Assembly (NCBI GenBank): GCA_020024155.1
Contig: JAHHUE010000003.1
Coordinates: 5,025-69,024 of the forward strand
Origin: Oscillospiraceae bacterium
GTDB lineage: Bacteria > Bacillota > Clostridia > Oscillospirales > Ruminococcaceae
DNA: 64,000 bases
Direction of reading: 5' to 3'
The notes under the pieces are model-generated. The model did no database searches, had not been told where the DNA came from, and saw only the letters and a program-made list of their open reading frames with translations. Both the position numbers and the translations under genes were made by a program. The number at the start of each line of letters is the position of its first letter. Positions within the stretch are counted from its first letter, which is position 1. Shown piece by piece: positions 24,798 through 34,095 of the stretch.

Positions 24798-25142
24798 CTA
24801 TTTTTTCTTTTTAGCCATAACAAATAATGAAACACCGATTACTAAAACAGCAACAACCATTATTGTAAGTTTTAAACTATCGCCTTCTTCAACATCTTCT
24901 TTATTTGAAGCACTGTCACTGGCAATAACATTATCTTCTTTTTTAGTGCTTTGTTTATTTGTCACTTGTAATATATTACTATTTTCAATATCAAAAGATG
25001 AATTTATATTATCAAGTTGTACCACTTTTGCTGTAACTGCATTTACAGAGTTTACGTTTTTATTAAAGGCAAATACAGGACAAGAAACTATGAAAATACC
25101 ACACATAATACTAATAATTGTCAGAAACTTTTTAAACTTCAA
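24798..25142 (-). CDS. Small exported protein with C-terminal membrane anchor
   Basis: I do not recognise a family. The 114-residue protein has a signal peptide (residues 1-25, ending CPVFAF), a low-complexity outer region of about 60 residues rich in N, S, D and K, a hydrophobic helix at 93-109 and the tail KKKK. This is the layout of a small surface-anchored protein with its N-terminal part outside. There is no LPxTG-type sorting motif. The start is a TTG at 25142, positioned by GAGGGG. It has its own promoter and terminator, so it is expressed as a single gene. Confidence 0.7.
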   Translation of the reverse strand: MKFKKFLTIISIMCGIFIVSCPVFAFNKNVNSVNAVTAKVVQLDNINSSFDIENSNILQVTNKQSTKKEDNVIASDSASNKEDVEEGDSLKLTIMVVAVLVIGVSLFVMAKKKK

Positions 25143-25178
25143 TATAAATCCCCTCTTTCGTTAAAGTATATTTACAAT

Positions 25179-25207
25179 ATTATATTATATCATTTAACTG
25201 TGTGCAA
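25179..25207 (-). promoter_or_regulatory. Promoter of the small surface protein gene
   Basis: On the minus strand TTGCAC (25207-25202), 17 bp, then TATAAT (25184-25179). Confidence 0.6.
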
Positions 25208-25453
25208 TTTGAGTTAATTAAAACTATATAAAATGAAAATAAGTATTAATTTTTTCGAATATATTTTATAATTATCTATATAGTAAAAATTTATTCAAAA
25301 AAGCGACCGTGATTTAAATAGTCGCCTTTTTTTGTGATTTTTCACTAAAACTTTTTTATAGATGTATTTATAGTAAAACAGAATCTTTTACATAGGACAT
25401 TTACGCCATTTGTTGCTTTGTTTAAATTTCCACCTTTTATTGATTAGCCACCA
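25208..25453. other. Non-coding stretch between two minus-strand genes
   Basis: Together with 25143-25207 this is a gene-free stretch of 311 bases. It holds the promoter described above and one terminator (25299-25335). I find no RNA gene or conserved open frame in the remainder. Short frames such as the one ending near 25349 resemble nothing I know. Confidence 0.5.
25299..25335 (-). terminator. Terminator downstream of the frameshifted gene
   Basis: On the minus strand GGCGAC and GTCGCT pair across a loop of about 13 bases, followed by TTTTT. It lies about 120 bases after the gene ending at 25454. Confidence 0.7.
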
Positions 25454-25929
25454 TCAGTCAGTATATGACAAGGTAAACTGATGTTGCTCATGAAAATTTT
25501 CATCTGTATCTCCAAAACAAGTTTCTATAACAACTCGTTTATTGCTTTTCATTGTAACGGTAAGTGTGCAACCATTAACAATATAAGTATATTTATCATA
25601 TACAGTATTTAGGTTTACTTCTTCTGTATCCGGCGAATGTCTATAACGCACACTCTGTGCATATCCCATTCCAATTAGTTCCTCTGAACAAAAAGTAGAA
25701 ATCGTATCTCCATATCGTTTTTTATACAATGCCCATATCCCTTCTAAATCCTTTGGCTTTCCCTTTATGCGAATACCTTTTTTAGCATATATCATTAAAT
25801 GAGTACATTCATTCTCAATATTATTCAGTTCCAAGAAGTGAGATACCAAAAATGAGATTACTTCCTCTGCTTCATCATTAAATTTTCAGGTGTATCACGA
25901 TATTCGATTTTAATATTTTTGTAAACCAT
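25454..25929 (-). pseudogene. Hypothetical gene split by a -1 frameshift
   Basis: The first frame starts at ATG 25929 and reads MVYKNIKIEYRDTPENL before a stop near 25858. The second frame carries 131 residues from a TTG at 25849 and extends upstream as NDEAEEVISFL. Joining them by a -1 shift at 25879-25885 gives one plausible protein of about 158 residues, with continuous helix-like sequence across the joint. The joint lies exactly on A AAT TTA, a canonical slippery heptamer, but a one-base loss in the AAAATTT run is the simpler explanation. I do not recognise the protein family. The ribosome binding site of the first frame is weak. An alternative start at TTG 25849 has AGAGGAAG at rather long spacing. 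Confidence 0.6.
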
Positions 25930-26059
25930 AAAAATACTACTTATTTCACTTTTTATTTTTAATGCAAAGTGTAGCATAAAACAGTTAATAACTCTATACC
26001 ACATCAAAATATTTATACGATTATTTCTTCAAATTTTTTAACTTTACTTTTGTATTATA

Positions 26060-26096
26060 TAAAACAAGGCTCAGGCTGCATTACAGCCAAAGCCTT
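26060..26096 (-). terminator. Terminator downstream of asnS
   Basis: AAGGCT/AGCCTT (6 bp), a small internal loop, and GGCTG/CAGCC (5 bp) form a two-part stem. On the minus strand it is followed by GTTTTATAT. It begins about 85 bases after the asnS stop. Confidence 0.7.
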
Positions 26097-26180
26097 GCGT
26101 AACTTATATCAAATTTGTATTATATATTAACTTAACACTAATTTTTTATGTGTGTTCTCCATTATGAAACTGTTTTGAAA

Positions 26181-27566
26181 TTAAAGTGAACCAGTTGTTC
26201 TTGGGAAAGGAATTACATCACGGATATTGGAAATACCTGTAATATACATAATAAGTCTTTCAAAGCCAAGACCATAACCAGCGTGTTTTACACCACCGAA
26301 TCTACGCAAGTCAATATACCACTGATAATCTTCCGGATTAAGTCCACATTCTTCCATTCTTGAAAGAAGTATATCAAGTCTTTCTTCACGCTGACTACCA
26401 CCACAAAGCTCACCAACACCTGGAACAAGCATATCTGCTGCTGCAACTGTTTTGCCGTCATCATCAAGACGCATATAGAAAGATTTAATTTCTTTTGGAT
26501 AGTTTGTAACAAATACTGGTTTGTTGTAAATCTGTTCAGTAAGAAATCTTTCGTGTTCAGTTTGAAGGTCACAACCCCATTCAACTTTATACTGGAACTT
26601 ATCGTTATGTGGTTTAAGAAGTTCAACAGCTTCTGTATATGTTACACGAACAAAGTCGCTATTTACAAGGTTTGTAAGGCGTTCTTTAAGACCTTTATCA
26701 ACAAACTGGTTAAAGAAATCAATATCATTTGGACAAGTTTCAAGAACATAGTTTATAACATATTTAATCATTGCTTCTGCGTTATCCATATAGTCATACA
26801 AATCTGCAAAAGCCATTTCTGGTTCCATCATCCAGAATTCAGCAGCGTGACGAGGTGTGTTGCTGTTTTCTGCACGGAATGTTGGGCCAAAAGTATAAAT
26901 TTTGCCAAAAGCCATAGCCATAGCTTCACCTTCAAGCTGACCGGAAACTGTAAGGTTTGTACTTTGTCCAAAGAAGTCTTGGCTAAAATCTACTTCTCCG
27001 GATTCTGTGCGTGGAAGGTTATTCAAATCAAGTGTTGTTACACGAAACATTTCACCTGCACCTTCACAGTCTGAACCTGTGATAAGAGGTGTGTTCATAT
27101 AAACAAAACCGTTTTCGTTAAAGAATTTATGAATTGCAAATGCAGCAGCACTTCTTACTCTGAAAGCAGCACTGAATGTATTGGTTCTTGGACGAAGATG
27201 AGGCATTGTACGCAAATATTCCAATGTATGACGCTTTTTCTGCAATGGATATTCACTTGGACAAGTGCCAATAACTGTAATTTCATCTGCATTTACTTCA
27301 AATGGTTGTTTTGCATTTGGAGTAAGAACAACTTTACCTGTTACAGAGAAAGCTGTACCAACACCAGATTTTGCAATTTCTGTATAATTATTAAGTTTGG
27401 ACTGTTCAAAAACAATCTGCAAACCTTTAAAAGAGCTACCGTCATTAAGTTCGATAAAGCCGATATTTTTACTATCACGAACTGTTTTTGCCCAACCTTC
27501 AACTGTTACAATAGAGTTATCAGCTGGTATCTGTGAATATAATTTGCTTATTTCTATTCTTTTCAT
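26181..27566 (-). CDS. asnS: Asparagine-tRNA ligase
   Basis: This class II synthetase (461 residues, normal length) charges tRNA-Asn. An N-terminal OB-fold anticodon domain (VTVEGWAKTVRDSKNIGFIE) is followed by the catalytic core with motif 2 (YTFGPTFRAENSNTPRHAAE) and motif 3 (GYGLGFERLIMYITG), ending RDVIPFPRTTGSL. The ending is typical for AsnS and separates it from AspS. The ATG follows GAGGGTG. No T-box leader can be seen in the short upstream region. Confidence 0.97.
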   Translation of the reverse strand: MKRIEISKLYSQIPADNSIVTVEGWAKTVRDSKNIGFIELNDGSSFKGLQIVFEQSKLNNYTEIAKSGVGTAFSVTGKVVLTPNAKQPFEVNADEITVIGTCPSEYPLQKKRHTLEYLRTMPHLRPRTNTFSAAFRVRSAAAFAIHKFFNENGFVYMNTPLITGSDCEGAGEMFRVTTLDLNNLPRTESGEVDFSQDFFGQSTNLTVSGQLEGEAMAMAFGKIYTFGPTFRAENSNTPRHAAEFWMMEPEMAFADLYDYMDNAEAMIKYVINYVLETCPNDIDFFNQFVDKGLKERLTNLVNSDFVRVTYTEAVELLKPHNDKFQYKVEWGCDLQTEHERFLTEQIYNKPVFVTNYPKEIKSFYMRLDDDGKTVAAADMLVPGVGELCGGSQREERLDILLSRMEECGLNPEDYQWYIDLRRFGGVKHAGYGLGFERLIMYITGISNIRDVIPFPRTTGSL

Positions 27567-27669
27567 AGTTATTCACCCTCTATCTTTCCGTAAAATCATA
27601 CATATAATTATATTATTTTATTACAGTATAGTCAATAATCTAATAGGTTATATATAAGAATATGTAATA

Positions 27670-27706
27670 AAAATGACACCACTCCAAAGGAATGATGTCA
27701 TTTTAT
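27670..27706 (-). terminator. Terminator of the atp operon
   Basis: AAAATGACATCATTCC pairs with GGAGTGGTGTCATTTT on the minus strand (three G-U pairs) around a TTT loop, followed by TATT. It lies just after the atpC stop. Confidence 0.9.
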
Positions 27707-27710
27707 AAAA

Positions 27711-28109
27711 TTAACTGTTTTTAACTTCTATACGAGTCATTGCTCGTTTTGCTTTTTCTTTGCAGCTTTCAGCTTCATTTTTGTCTTTTGCATTGGCAAT
27801 TTCATCTTTTGCGTTCTTCAAAGCAATTTCAGCTCTTTGTGCATCAATTTCTTCTTTCCATTCAAATGTTGATGCAAGAACTGTAACCTCGTTTTTGCAA
27901 ACAGACATAACACCACCATTACAAGCAGCAACTTTTTTCTGTCCGCCAACTGTAACAACAGCTTTACCAATACCAAGTGCAGTAACATAATCTGTATGTT
28001 TTGCCCAAATACTTACATTACCTGTAACTGTACGCACAAGGATGCTTTCTGCTTGACCTTCAAATTTAATGCCATCAGCAGTTACTATTTTAAGGTTGAA
28101 TGATTCCAT
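27711..28109 (-). CDS. atpC: ATP synthase epsilon subunit
   Basis: A 132-residue F1 central-stalk subunit. The N-terminal beta-sandwich has FNLKIVTADGIKFEGQAESI and GNVSIWAKHTDYVTALG. The C-terminal helical hairpin is rich in A, K and E. It couples F1 rotation to the membrane ring and can inhibit ATP hydrolysis. It is the last gene of the atp operon, 3 bp after atpD. Confidence 0.96.
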   Translation of the reverse strand: MESFNLKIVTADGIKFEGQAESILVRTVTGNVSIWAKHTDYVTALGIGKAVVTVGGQKKVAACNGGVMSVCKNEVTVLASTFEWKEEIDAQRAEIALKNAKDEIANAKDKNEAESCKEKAKRAMTRIEVKNS

Positions 28110-28112
28110 GAA

Positions 28113-29510
28113 CTATTCCCCCTTTTTAGCTTTTTCGATAACATCCTCTATTGTGCCTGCAAACAAGAATGCTGATTCTGGAATATCATCATGTTTGCCT
28201 TCAAGAATTTCTTTAAAACCACGAATTGTTTCTGAAAGTGGTACATATTTACCTTTCATACCGGTAAACTGTTCAGCAACAGTAAATGGCTGAGAAAGGA
28301 AACGCTGAATTTTTCTTGCACGGTTAACTGTAACTTTATCTTCTTCAGAAAGTTCGTCCATACCCATGATTGCAATGATATCCTGCAATTCTTTGTATCT
28401 CTGCAAGATGTGCTGAACACCGTTTGCAACTTCAAAGTGTTCTTGACCAACAACTTCTGGTGTAAGAATACGGCTTGAAGAGTCAAGTGGGTCAACAGCT
28501 GGATAAATACCCAAGGAAGCAATTGAACGGGAAAGTGTTGTTGTTGCGTCCAAGTGAGCAAATGTTGTAGCTGGAGCAGGGTCTGTCAAGTCATCGGCAG
28601 GCACATAAACAGCCTGAATTGATGTTACAGAACCTTTCTTTGTAGAAGTAATTCTTTCCTGCAAAGCACCCATTTCAGTAGCAAGAGTTGGCTGATAACC
28701 AACAGCAGATGGCATACGACCAAGCAAAGCAGAAACTTCACTACCAGCCTGTGTGAAACGGAAAATATTATCTATAAAGAGCAATACATCCTGATTTTCT
28801 TCATCACGGAAGTATTCAGCCATAGTAAGAGCAGAAAGAGCAACTCTCATTCTTGCCCCTGGTGGCTCGTTCATCTGACCATAAACGAGAGCTGTTTTGT
28901 CCAAAACGCCACTTTCTCCCATTTCGTTATAGAGGTCATTACCTTCACGAGTTCTTTCACCAACACCAGCAAAAACGGAAAGACCGCCATGCTGTGTTGC
29001 AACGTTATTGATAAGTTCTGTAATAAGAACAGTTTTACCAACACCTGCACCACCAAACAAGCCTATTTTACCACCTTTTGCGTAAGGACAGATAAGGTCA
29101 ACAACTTTGATACCTGTTTCAAGTATTTCTGTTGAAGTTGCTTGTTCATCATAAGAAGGTGCTTTTGCGTGGATTGGCATTCTTTTTTCTGCTTCTGGTT
29201 GAGCTTTTTCATCAACTGCTTCACCAAGAACATTAAAAATTCTGCCAAGTGTACTTCTGCCAACAGGCACTGAAATTGGTGCGCCTGTATCAACAGCTTC
29301 TGTACCACGAACAAGACCGTCTGTTGAACTCATAGCAATACATCTAACAACATTGTCACCAAGATGTTGTGCTACTTCTACAACAAGTTTTTGTTCGCCA
29401 TTCATAATTTCTATTGCATTAAGCAAAGCTGGCAAGTTGCCGTTTTCAAAACGAACGTCAATAACAGCACCTGTAACCTGCACAACTTTACCAATATTTG
29501 ATTGGCTCAT
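28113..29510 (-). CDS. atpD: ATP synthase beta subunit
   Basis: The 465-residue catalytic F1 subunit has P-loop GGAGVGKT at 153-160, the general base region GERTREGNDLY, Walker B with DVLLFIDNIFRFTQAGSEVSALLGRMPSAVGYQPTLA-type sequence, and the C-terminal DELSEEDK loop. Three copies with three alpha subunits form the F1 head. All key residues are present. It lies 30 bp after atpG and 3 bp before atpC. Confidence 0.98.
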   Translation of the reverse strand: MSQSNIGKVVQVTGAVIDVRFENGNLPALLNAIEIMNGEQKLVVEVAQHLGDNVVRCIAMSSTDGLVRGTEAVDTGAPISVPVGRSTLGRIFNVLGEAVDEKAQPEAEKRMPIHAKAPSYDEQATSTEILETGIKVVDLICPYAKGGKIGLFGGAGVGKTVLITELINNVATQHGGLSVFAGVGERTREGNDLYNEMGESGVLDKTALVYGQMNEPPGARMRVALSALTMAEYFRDEENQDVLLFIDNIFRFTQAGSEVSALLGRMPSAVGYQPTLATEMGALQERITSTKKGSVTSIQAVYVPADDLTDPAPATTFAHLDATTTLSRSIASLGIYPAVDPLDSSSRILTPEVVGQEHFEVANGVQHILQRYKELQDIIAIMGMDELSEEDKVTVNRARKIQRFLSQPFTVAEQFTGMKGKYVPLSETIRGFKEILEGKHDDIPESAFLFAGTIEDVIEKAKKGE

Positions 29511-29540
29511 TGAATTTCTCCTTTTGTGAGATTTTTAAAT

Positions 29541-30398
29541 TTAAAGTGCTCCTGCACCCGAAACGATTTCTGTAATTTCTTGTGTAATTGCAGCTTGACG
29601 AGCACGGTTGTAGCTGAGAGATAGGCTTTCCACCATCTCAGCAGCATTTTTGCTTGCAGAGTCCATTGCTGTTCTTCTGGAAGCAACCTCGCTTGCCCAG
29701 CTTTCTGCAATACCACCATGAATAAGACCCGAAACATACTGTGGAACAATCATGTCAAACAAAGTTTCACTGTCTGGTTCATAAATAGTAAGCATCTTTG
29801 CCTTGTCTGATTTTTTTGAATTAACATTTGTTATTGGCAAAATCTGCATCATTTGTGGTTCTTGACTAAGCATAGAAACAAATGTTGTGTAACCCATATG
29901 GAGTTCATCAATTTCGCCATTTCTAAACTTTTCTGTCATTATTTTTCCTGCTTTATCGCAGTCTTCAATTGTTACATTTTCAACAGAAGCCAAGTCATAA
30001 GACACTATTTCTATGTTCCTTCTTTTGCAGTAGTCAACAGCTTTTTTGCCAATTGGCACACAGCAAACCTCTTTGCCCTCACTATGAGATGCAAAAAGTT
30101 TGAACATATTATTATTATAACCACCAGCCAAGCCACGGTCGCCGGCTATAATAATATAGCCAACTTTTCTAACCTGTTCTCTTGACTTCAAAAATACGGA
30201 AGAAAATTCGGTGTCAGAATCTGCAATATCACTGAGAGTTCTATACAAAGAATAAAAATAAGGTCTTGTTTGTTCAACTCTCTGTTTTGCTTTTCTTAGT
30301 TTAGAGGAGGCAACAAGTTCCATGGCTTTTGTAATCTGCATGGTACTCTCTACGCTTTTAATACGCATTTTTATATCTTTCATTGACCCGCCTGCCAT
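29541..30398 (-). CDS. atpG: ATP synthase gamma subunit
   Basis: A 285-residue rotor-shaft subunit. It starts MKDIKMRIKSVESTMQITKAMELVASSKLRKAK, the conserved N-terminal helix, and ends SYNRARQAAITQEITEIVSGAGAL, the C-terminal helix that turns inside the F1 head. I keep the ATG at 30398, giving MAGGSMKDIK, which matches relatives. The ATG five codons further in is possible, because AGGCGGG lies before it. Confidence 0.97.
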   Translation of the reverse strand: MAGGSMKDIKMRIKSVESTMQITKAMELVASSKLRKAKQRVEQTRPYFYSLYRTLSDIADSDTEFSSVFLKSREQVRKVGYIIIAGDRGLAGGYNNNMFKLFASHSEGKEVCCVPIGKKAVDYCKRRNIEIVSYDLASVENVTIEDCDKAGKIMTEKFRNGEIDELHMGYTTFVSMLSQEPQMMQILPITNVNSKKSDKAKMLTIYEPDSETLFDMIVPQYVSGLIHGGIAESWASEVASRRTAMDSASKNAAEMVESLSLSYNRARQAAITQEITEIVSGAGAL

Positions 30399-30421
30399 AG
30401 CCTATGCACCGTCCTTTCTTC

Positions 30422-31936
30422 TTATTTTTTTGAGATAAACATTGTTTTGTATGTGTTGATTGCATCGATAATAGCCTGAGTATTTTCTTCTGTTAAATCT
30501 TTTGTTTCGTTTATAGAAGCAATAATTTCAGGTTTTTGTGTTTCGATATAATCAAACAAGCCTGCTTCAAAATCACTGATATCTTTAACAGCAATATCAC
30601 TGAGGTAGTTTCTTGTTACAGCAAAGATGATAACAACCTGCAATGCAACAGGAACTGGTTTGGATTTTGCCTGTTTAAGAACTTCAACAATTCTTTCACC
30701 CTGTTCAAGACGAGTTTTTGTATCTTGGTCAAGGTCAGAACCGAACTGGGAGAAGCTTTTAAGTTCTATATACTGTGAGTATAACAATTTAAGCTGACCT
30801 GCAACTTTTTTCATTGCTTTAATCTGAGCAGAACCACCAACACGGCTAACAGAAATACCAGGGTTAACAGCTGGACGAACGCCAGAGTTAAAGAGTTCTG
30901 TTTCAAGGAATATCTGACCATCAGTAATAGAAATTACATTTGTTGGGATATAAGCTGAAACGTCACCAGCCTGTGTTTCAATAATAGGAAGTGCTGTGAT
31001 TGAACCACCACCGTATTCCGGAGACAATCTTGCAGCTCTTTCAAGCAAACGAGAGTGAAGGTAGAATACGTCACCAGGGTAAGCTTCACGTCCTGGTGGA
31101 CGGCGGATAAGAAGTGAAAGTGCACGGTAAGCAACAGCGTGTTTTGAAAGGTCATCATAAATAATCAAAACATCTTTGCCTTGGTCCATAAAATATTCAG
31201 CCATAGTAACACCAGAGTATGGTGCAATGTATTGAAGTGGTGCAAGTTCACTTGCAGAAGATGATACAACGATTGTATAATCCATTGCACCTGCTGTTGT
31301 AAGAGTTTCAACAAGCTGTGCAACTGTGGAAGCTTTTTGACCAATAGCAACATAAATACAAATAACATCTTGACCTTTTTGGTTGATAATTGTATCAGTT
31401 GCAATTGTTGTTTTACCAGTCTGACGGTCACCAATGATAAGTTCACGCTGACCACGGCCGATTGGAATCATACTGTCGATAGCTTTGATACCAGTTTGTA
31501 GAGGCTGGCTAACGCTTTTTCTTGTAATGATACCAGGAGCAATTTTTTCAATTGGACGGATTTCTGTTGCTTCGATTGGACCTTTGCCATCAATAGGCTG
31601 ACCCAAACTGTTTACAACTCGTCCGATAAGTGCATCGCCAACAGGAACAGAAACAACATTACCTGTTCTTTTTACGATGTCGCCTTCTTTTATCTCATCA
31701 TCTTTACCAAGGATAACAAGAGAAACACTTGTTTCTTCAAGGTTCATAGCCATACCATATTCGCCATTTGGGAACATGATAAGCTCATTTGCCATACAGT
31801 TAGTAAGACCGTGTACCTTTGCGATACCGTCACCAACCTGAATAACAGTGCCTGTTTCGCTCTGTTCGATTTTAGAATCATAATCTTTTATCTGAGCTTT
31901 TATGATTTTGCTTATATCTTCAGGTTTAAGCTGCAT
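30422..31936 (-). CDS. atpA: ATP synthase alpha subunit
   Basis: The 504-residue non-catalytic nucleotide-binding F1 subunit has P-loop GDRQTGKT at 169-176, [17 protein letters not shown] as Walker B region, and [27 protein letters not shown]-type sequence with [28 protein letters not shown] following. Length and motifs are standard. It lies 33 bp after atpH. Confidence 0.98.
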   Translation of the reverse strand: [504 protein letters not shown]

Positions 31937-31969
31937 AATACACCTGCTTTCTTTATATTTTAGATGGTG

Positions 31970-32503
31970 CTATATTTTTGATAATTCTTCTTTCATATTT
32001 TTAAGTTTCATAGCGATAGAATCATCAAGCTGTGCGTCATTGTATTTAAGTACAATACCGCCCAAAACATTTTTATCGACTTTTGTATCGAGAATAACTG
32101 TTTTGCCAGTAACTTTCTGTAACTTATTGATAAGCTTATCTTTAAGTTCTTGTGGCATTTCAATTGCTGTTGTAGCAACAATTTTTTCTATGTTGTAATG
32201 TCTGTTATATGCTTCAACATATTCATCAAAAGATTCTCTTATATACATAACAGCTTTTCTGTCTGTCATAATTTTAAGAAAATTCAAAAGATATTTATTA
32301 ACTTTGTCTTTAAACAAAGTATCCAATAATTTTTCTTTTTCTTCTTTTGTAATCATAGGAGCATCAAGAACTTTTACAAGTTCAGAATCTCGTTCAAAAG
32401 CATTACAGATATCTGTAATTTCTTCTCTGATTTGATTGTCAACTTTTTCTTCAAGGGATACTTCAAAAAGTGAATTTGCATAAACACTTGCTATTTTACT
32501 CAT
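31970..32503 (-). CDS. atpH: ATP synthase delta subunit
   Basis: A 177-residue peripheral-stalk subunit that links the b dimer to the top of F1. It starts SKIASVYANSLFEVSLEE and has the conserved C-terminal GGIVLKYNDAQLDDSIAMKL. The family is poorly conserved, but the place between atpF and atpA is decisive. It overlaps atpF by four bases (ATGA). Confidence 0.95.
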   Translation of the reverse strand: MSKIASVYANSLFEVSLEEKVDNQIREEITDICNAFERDSELVKVLDAPMITKEEKEKLLDTLFKDKVNKYLLNFLKIMTDRKAVMYIRESFDEYVEAYNRHYNIEKIVATTAIEMPQELKDKLINKLQKVTGKTVILDTKVDKNVLGGIVLKYNDAQLDDSIAMKLKNMKEELSKI

Positions 32504-33009
32504 TTATCTTCACCCACATTCTCAATAAATTGTGAGATTAAAGCCTCGTGGTCCTTAGCATTTATTTCTCTTTCAACCATTTTTGATGCAATTGAAACAG
32601 AAATATCTGCAATTTCGCCTTTTATTTCTTCATAAACCTTTTTCTTTTCTTGCTCAATTTCAGCATGAGCTTTTTCAGTCATAGCAGCAGCTTTTCCTCT
32701 TGCTTCTTCAAGAATTTCATTTTCTCTTTTACGAGCCTGAGCCTGTGCGTTTTTCATAATATCGCCAGCTTGTTCATTTGCTGATGCAAGTTTAAGTGAA
32801 TATTCTTTTTCAAGTTCTTTAGCTTTTTCGCTTGCTGTGCTTGCTGTGTCATACATTGTATCTATTTCGTTTTGGCGTTGTTCAAGGATTTTCATAACCG
32901 GTTTGAACAAAAGCTTTTTCATAATGAGAAAAAGTATAAAAAGGTTACACCATGTGAAAATAAGTGTCCACGGTACGAAAGAAACAAGTTCAAAAGTATT
33001 GTTTGGCAC
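32500..33009 (-). CDS. atpF: ATP synthase b subunit
   Basis: A 169-residue peripheral-stalk subunit with one N-terminal membrane helix (about residues 10-32, LIFTWCNLFILFLIMKKLLF) and a long charged coiled coil to residue 150, rich in E, K and A. It overlaps atpH by four bases and lies 47 bp after atpE. Confidence 0.96.
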   Translation of the reverse strand: MPNNTFELVSFVPWTLIFTWCNLFILFLIMKKLLFKPVMKILEQRQNEIDTMYDTASTASEKAKELEKEYSLKLASANEQAGDIMKNAQAQARKRENEILEEARGKAAAMTEKAHAEIEQEKKKVYEEIKGEIADISVSIASKMVEREINAKDHEALISQFIENVGEDK

Positions 33010-33056
33010 TTTAACAGTTGCCTCCTTTCATTAGTTTTTTCTATTTTAATGAAAGA

Positions 33057-33311
33057 TTATAATTTACCGATAAGTGGGTTAGCAAACAAGAGAATCATTG
33101 CTACAACCAAACCGTAAATACCTGTTGATTCTGCAACTGCACAACCAAAAAGCATTGTTGATGTAACGTCAGATTTTGCTTCTGGCTGACGGCCAACAGC
33201 CTCTGCTGCTTTACCTGCTGCGTAACCCTGACCGATACCAGGACCGATACCTGCGATCATTGCAAGACCTGCACCGATTGCTGATGCTGCTAAAACTATT
33301 GCTCTTTCCAT
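33057..33311 (-). CDS. atpE: ATP synthase c subunit with sodium-binding signature
   Basis: An 84-residue two-helix hairpin that forms the rotor ring. The ion-binding glutamate is Glu61 in VAESTGIYG. With Gln28 (GIGQGYAAG), Val59, Ser62 and Thr63 it reproduces the full set of residues that coordinate sodium in the Ilyobacter tartaricus c ring, so the enzyme most likely moves sodium ions. The loop RQPEAKSD contacts F1. The gene has a strong AGG-type ribosome binding site, as expected for the most abundant subunit. Confidence 0.96.
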   Translation of the reverse strand: MERAIVLAASAIGAGLAMIAGIGPGIGQGYAAGKAAEAVGRQPEAKSDVTSTMLFGCAVAESTGIYGLVVAMILLFANPLIGKL

Positions 33312-33362
33312 AATAACCTCCGAAAATTTTAAGTTTAATTTTAGTTTTAATTGATAATATAT

Positions 33363-34094
33363 TTATTCTGCTGCGCCACTTACATAAACCATCGTGAGCA
33401 TACAGAAAATATAAGCCTGTAAGAAACTTGTAAATACGTCAAAATAAATTGACAATAATGCCGGCAAACCAACCTGGAAGATTGGTATTGACTGAATGAA
33501 TGCCACCGGAACAATCTTTAATACCAATCCACTCAAAGCGGCAAGTGCTGCATAAAGCAATGTTGTAATAACACCACCTGCTGCAATGTTACCAAAATGA
33601 CGGAATGTCATAGAAACTGGTGTTGCAATTTCACTGATGATGTTAAGTGGTAAAATGAGTGGAACAGGTTCTGCAAATCTTTTAAGAGAACCAGCAACAC
33701 CTTTGTATTTAAGGTTTACAACCTGAATCATTATAAAGGTTATTGTTGCCATACCTATTATAATTGAAAGGTCGCCCGTTGGTGGTTTTACGCCTACAAG
33801 ACTTGACATACTAGAACAAAAACTATACGCAAAAAGTGCCGCAATATATGGTGCAAAATGTCTCCATTTCTGCCCCATAGTGCCGTCTATAAGTCCATAA
33901 ACTGTTAGCACAAGTTTTTCTGCAATAATCTGTCTTTTGCTGTCTGGTTTAACCTTTAAATTTTTTGTAAGGTACATACATACAGCAGCTATTACAGCCA
34001 TTATAACCCATGATGTTACAACGGTGTTTGTGATAATAATCGGACCTATGCGAAATAGTACTCTTGGACCTGTTACTGCTATTTCTGAGCCCAT
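33363..34094 (-). CDS. atpB: ATP synthase a subunit
   Basis: The 243-residue membrane stator subunit forms the ion half-channels beside the c ring. The essential arginine is Arg165 in SMTFRHFGNIAAGG, and PLNIISEIATPVSM precedes it as in the family. Five to six hydrophobic helices are visible. The gene lies 51 bp before atpE in the operon. Confidence 0.95.
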   Translation of the reverse strand: MGSEIAVTGPRVLFRIGPIIITNTVVTSWVIMAVIAAVCMYLTKNLKVKPDSKRQIIAEKLVLTVYGLIDGTMGQKWRHFAPYIAALFAYSFCSSMSSLVGVKPPTGDLSIIIGMATITFIMIQVVNLKYKGVAGSLKRFAEPVPLILPLNIISEIATPVSMTFRHFGNIAAGGVITTLLYAALAALSGLVLKIVPVAFIQSIPIFQVGLPALLSIYFDVFTSFLQAYIFCMLTMVYVSGAAE

Positions 34095-34095
34095 T

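Noticed and set aside
25350..25453. Short frame after the frameshifted gene (ending near 25349)
   Set aside because: About 30 codons without a ribosome binding site or family match.
27567..27670. T-box leader for asnS
   Set aside because: The region is short and AT-rich with no T-box motif.
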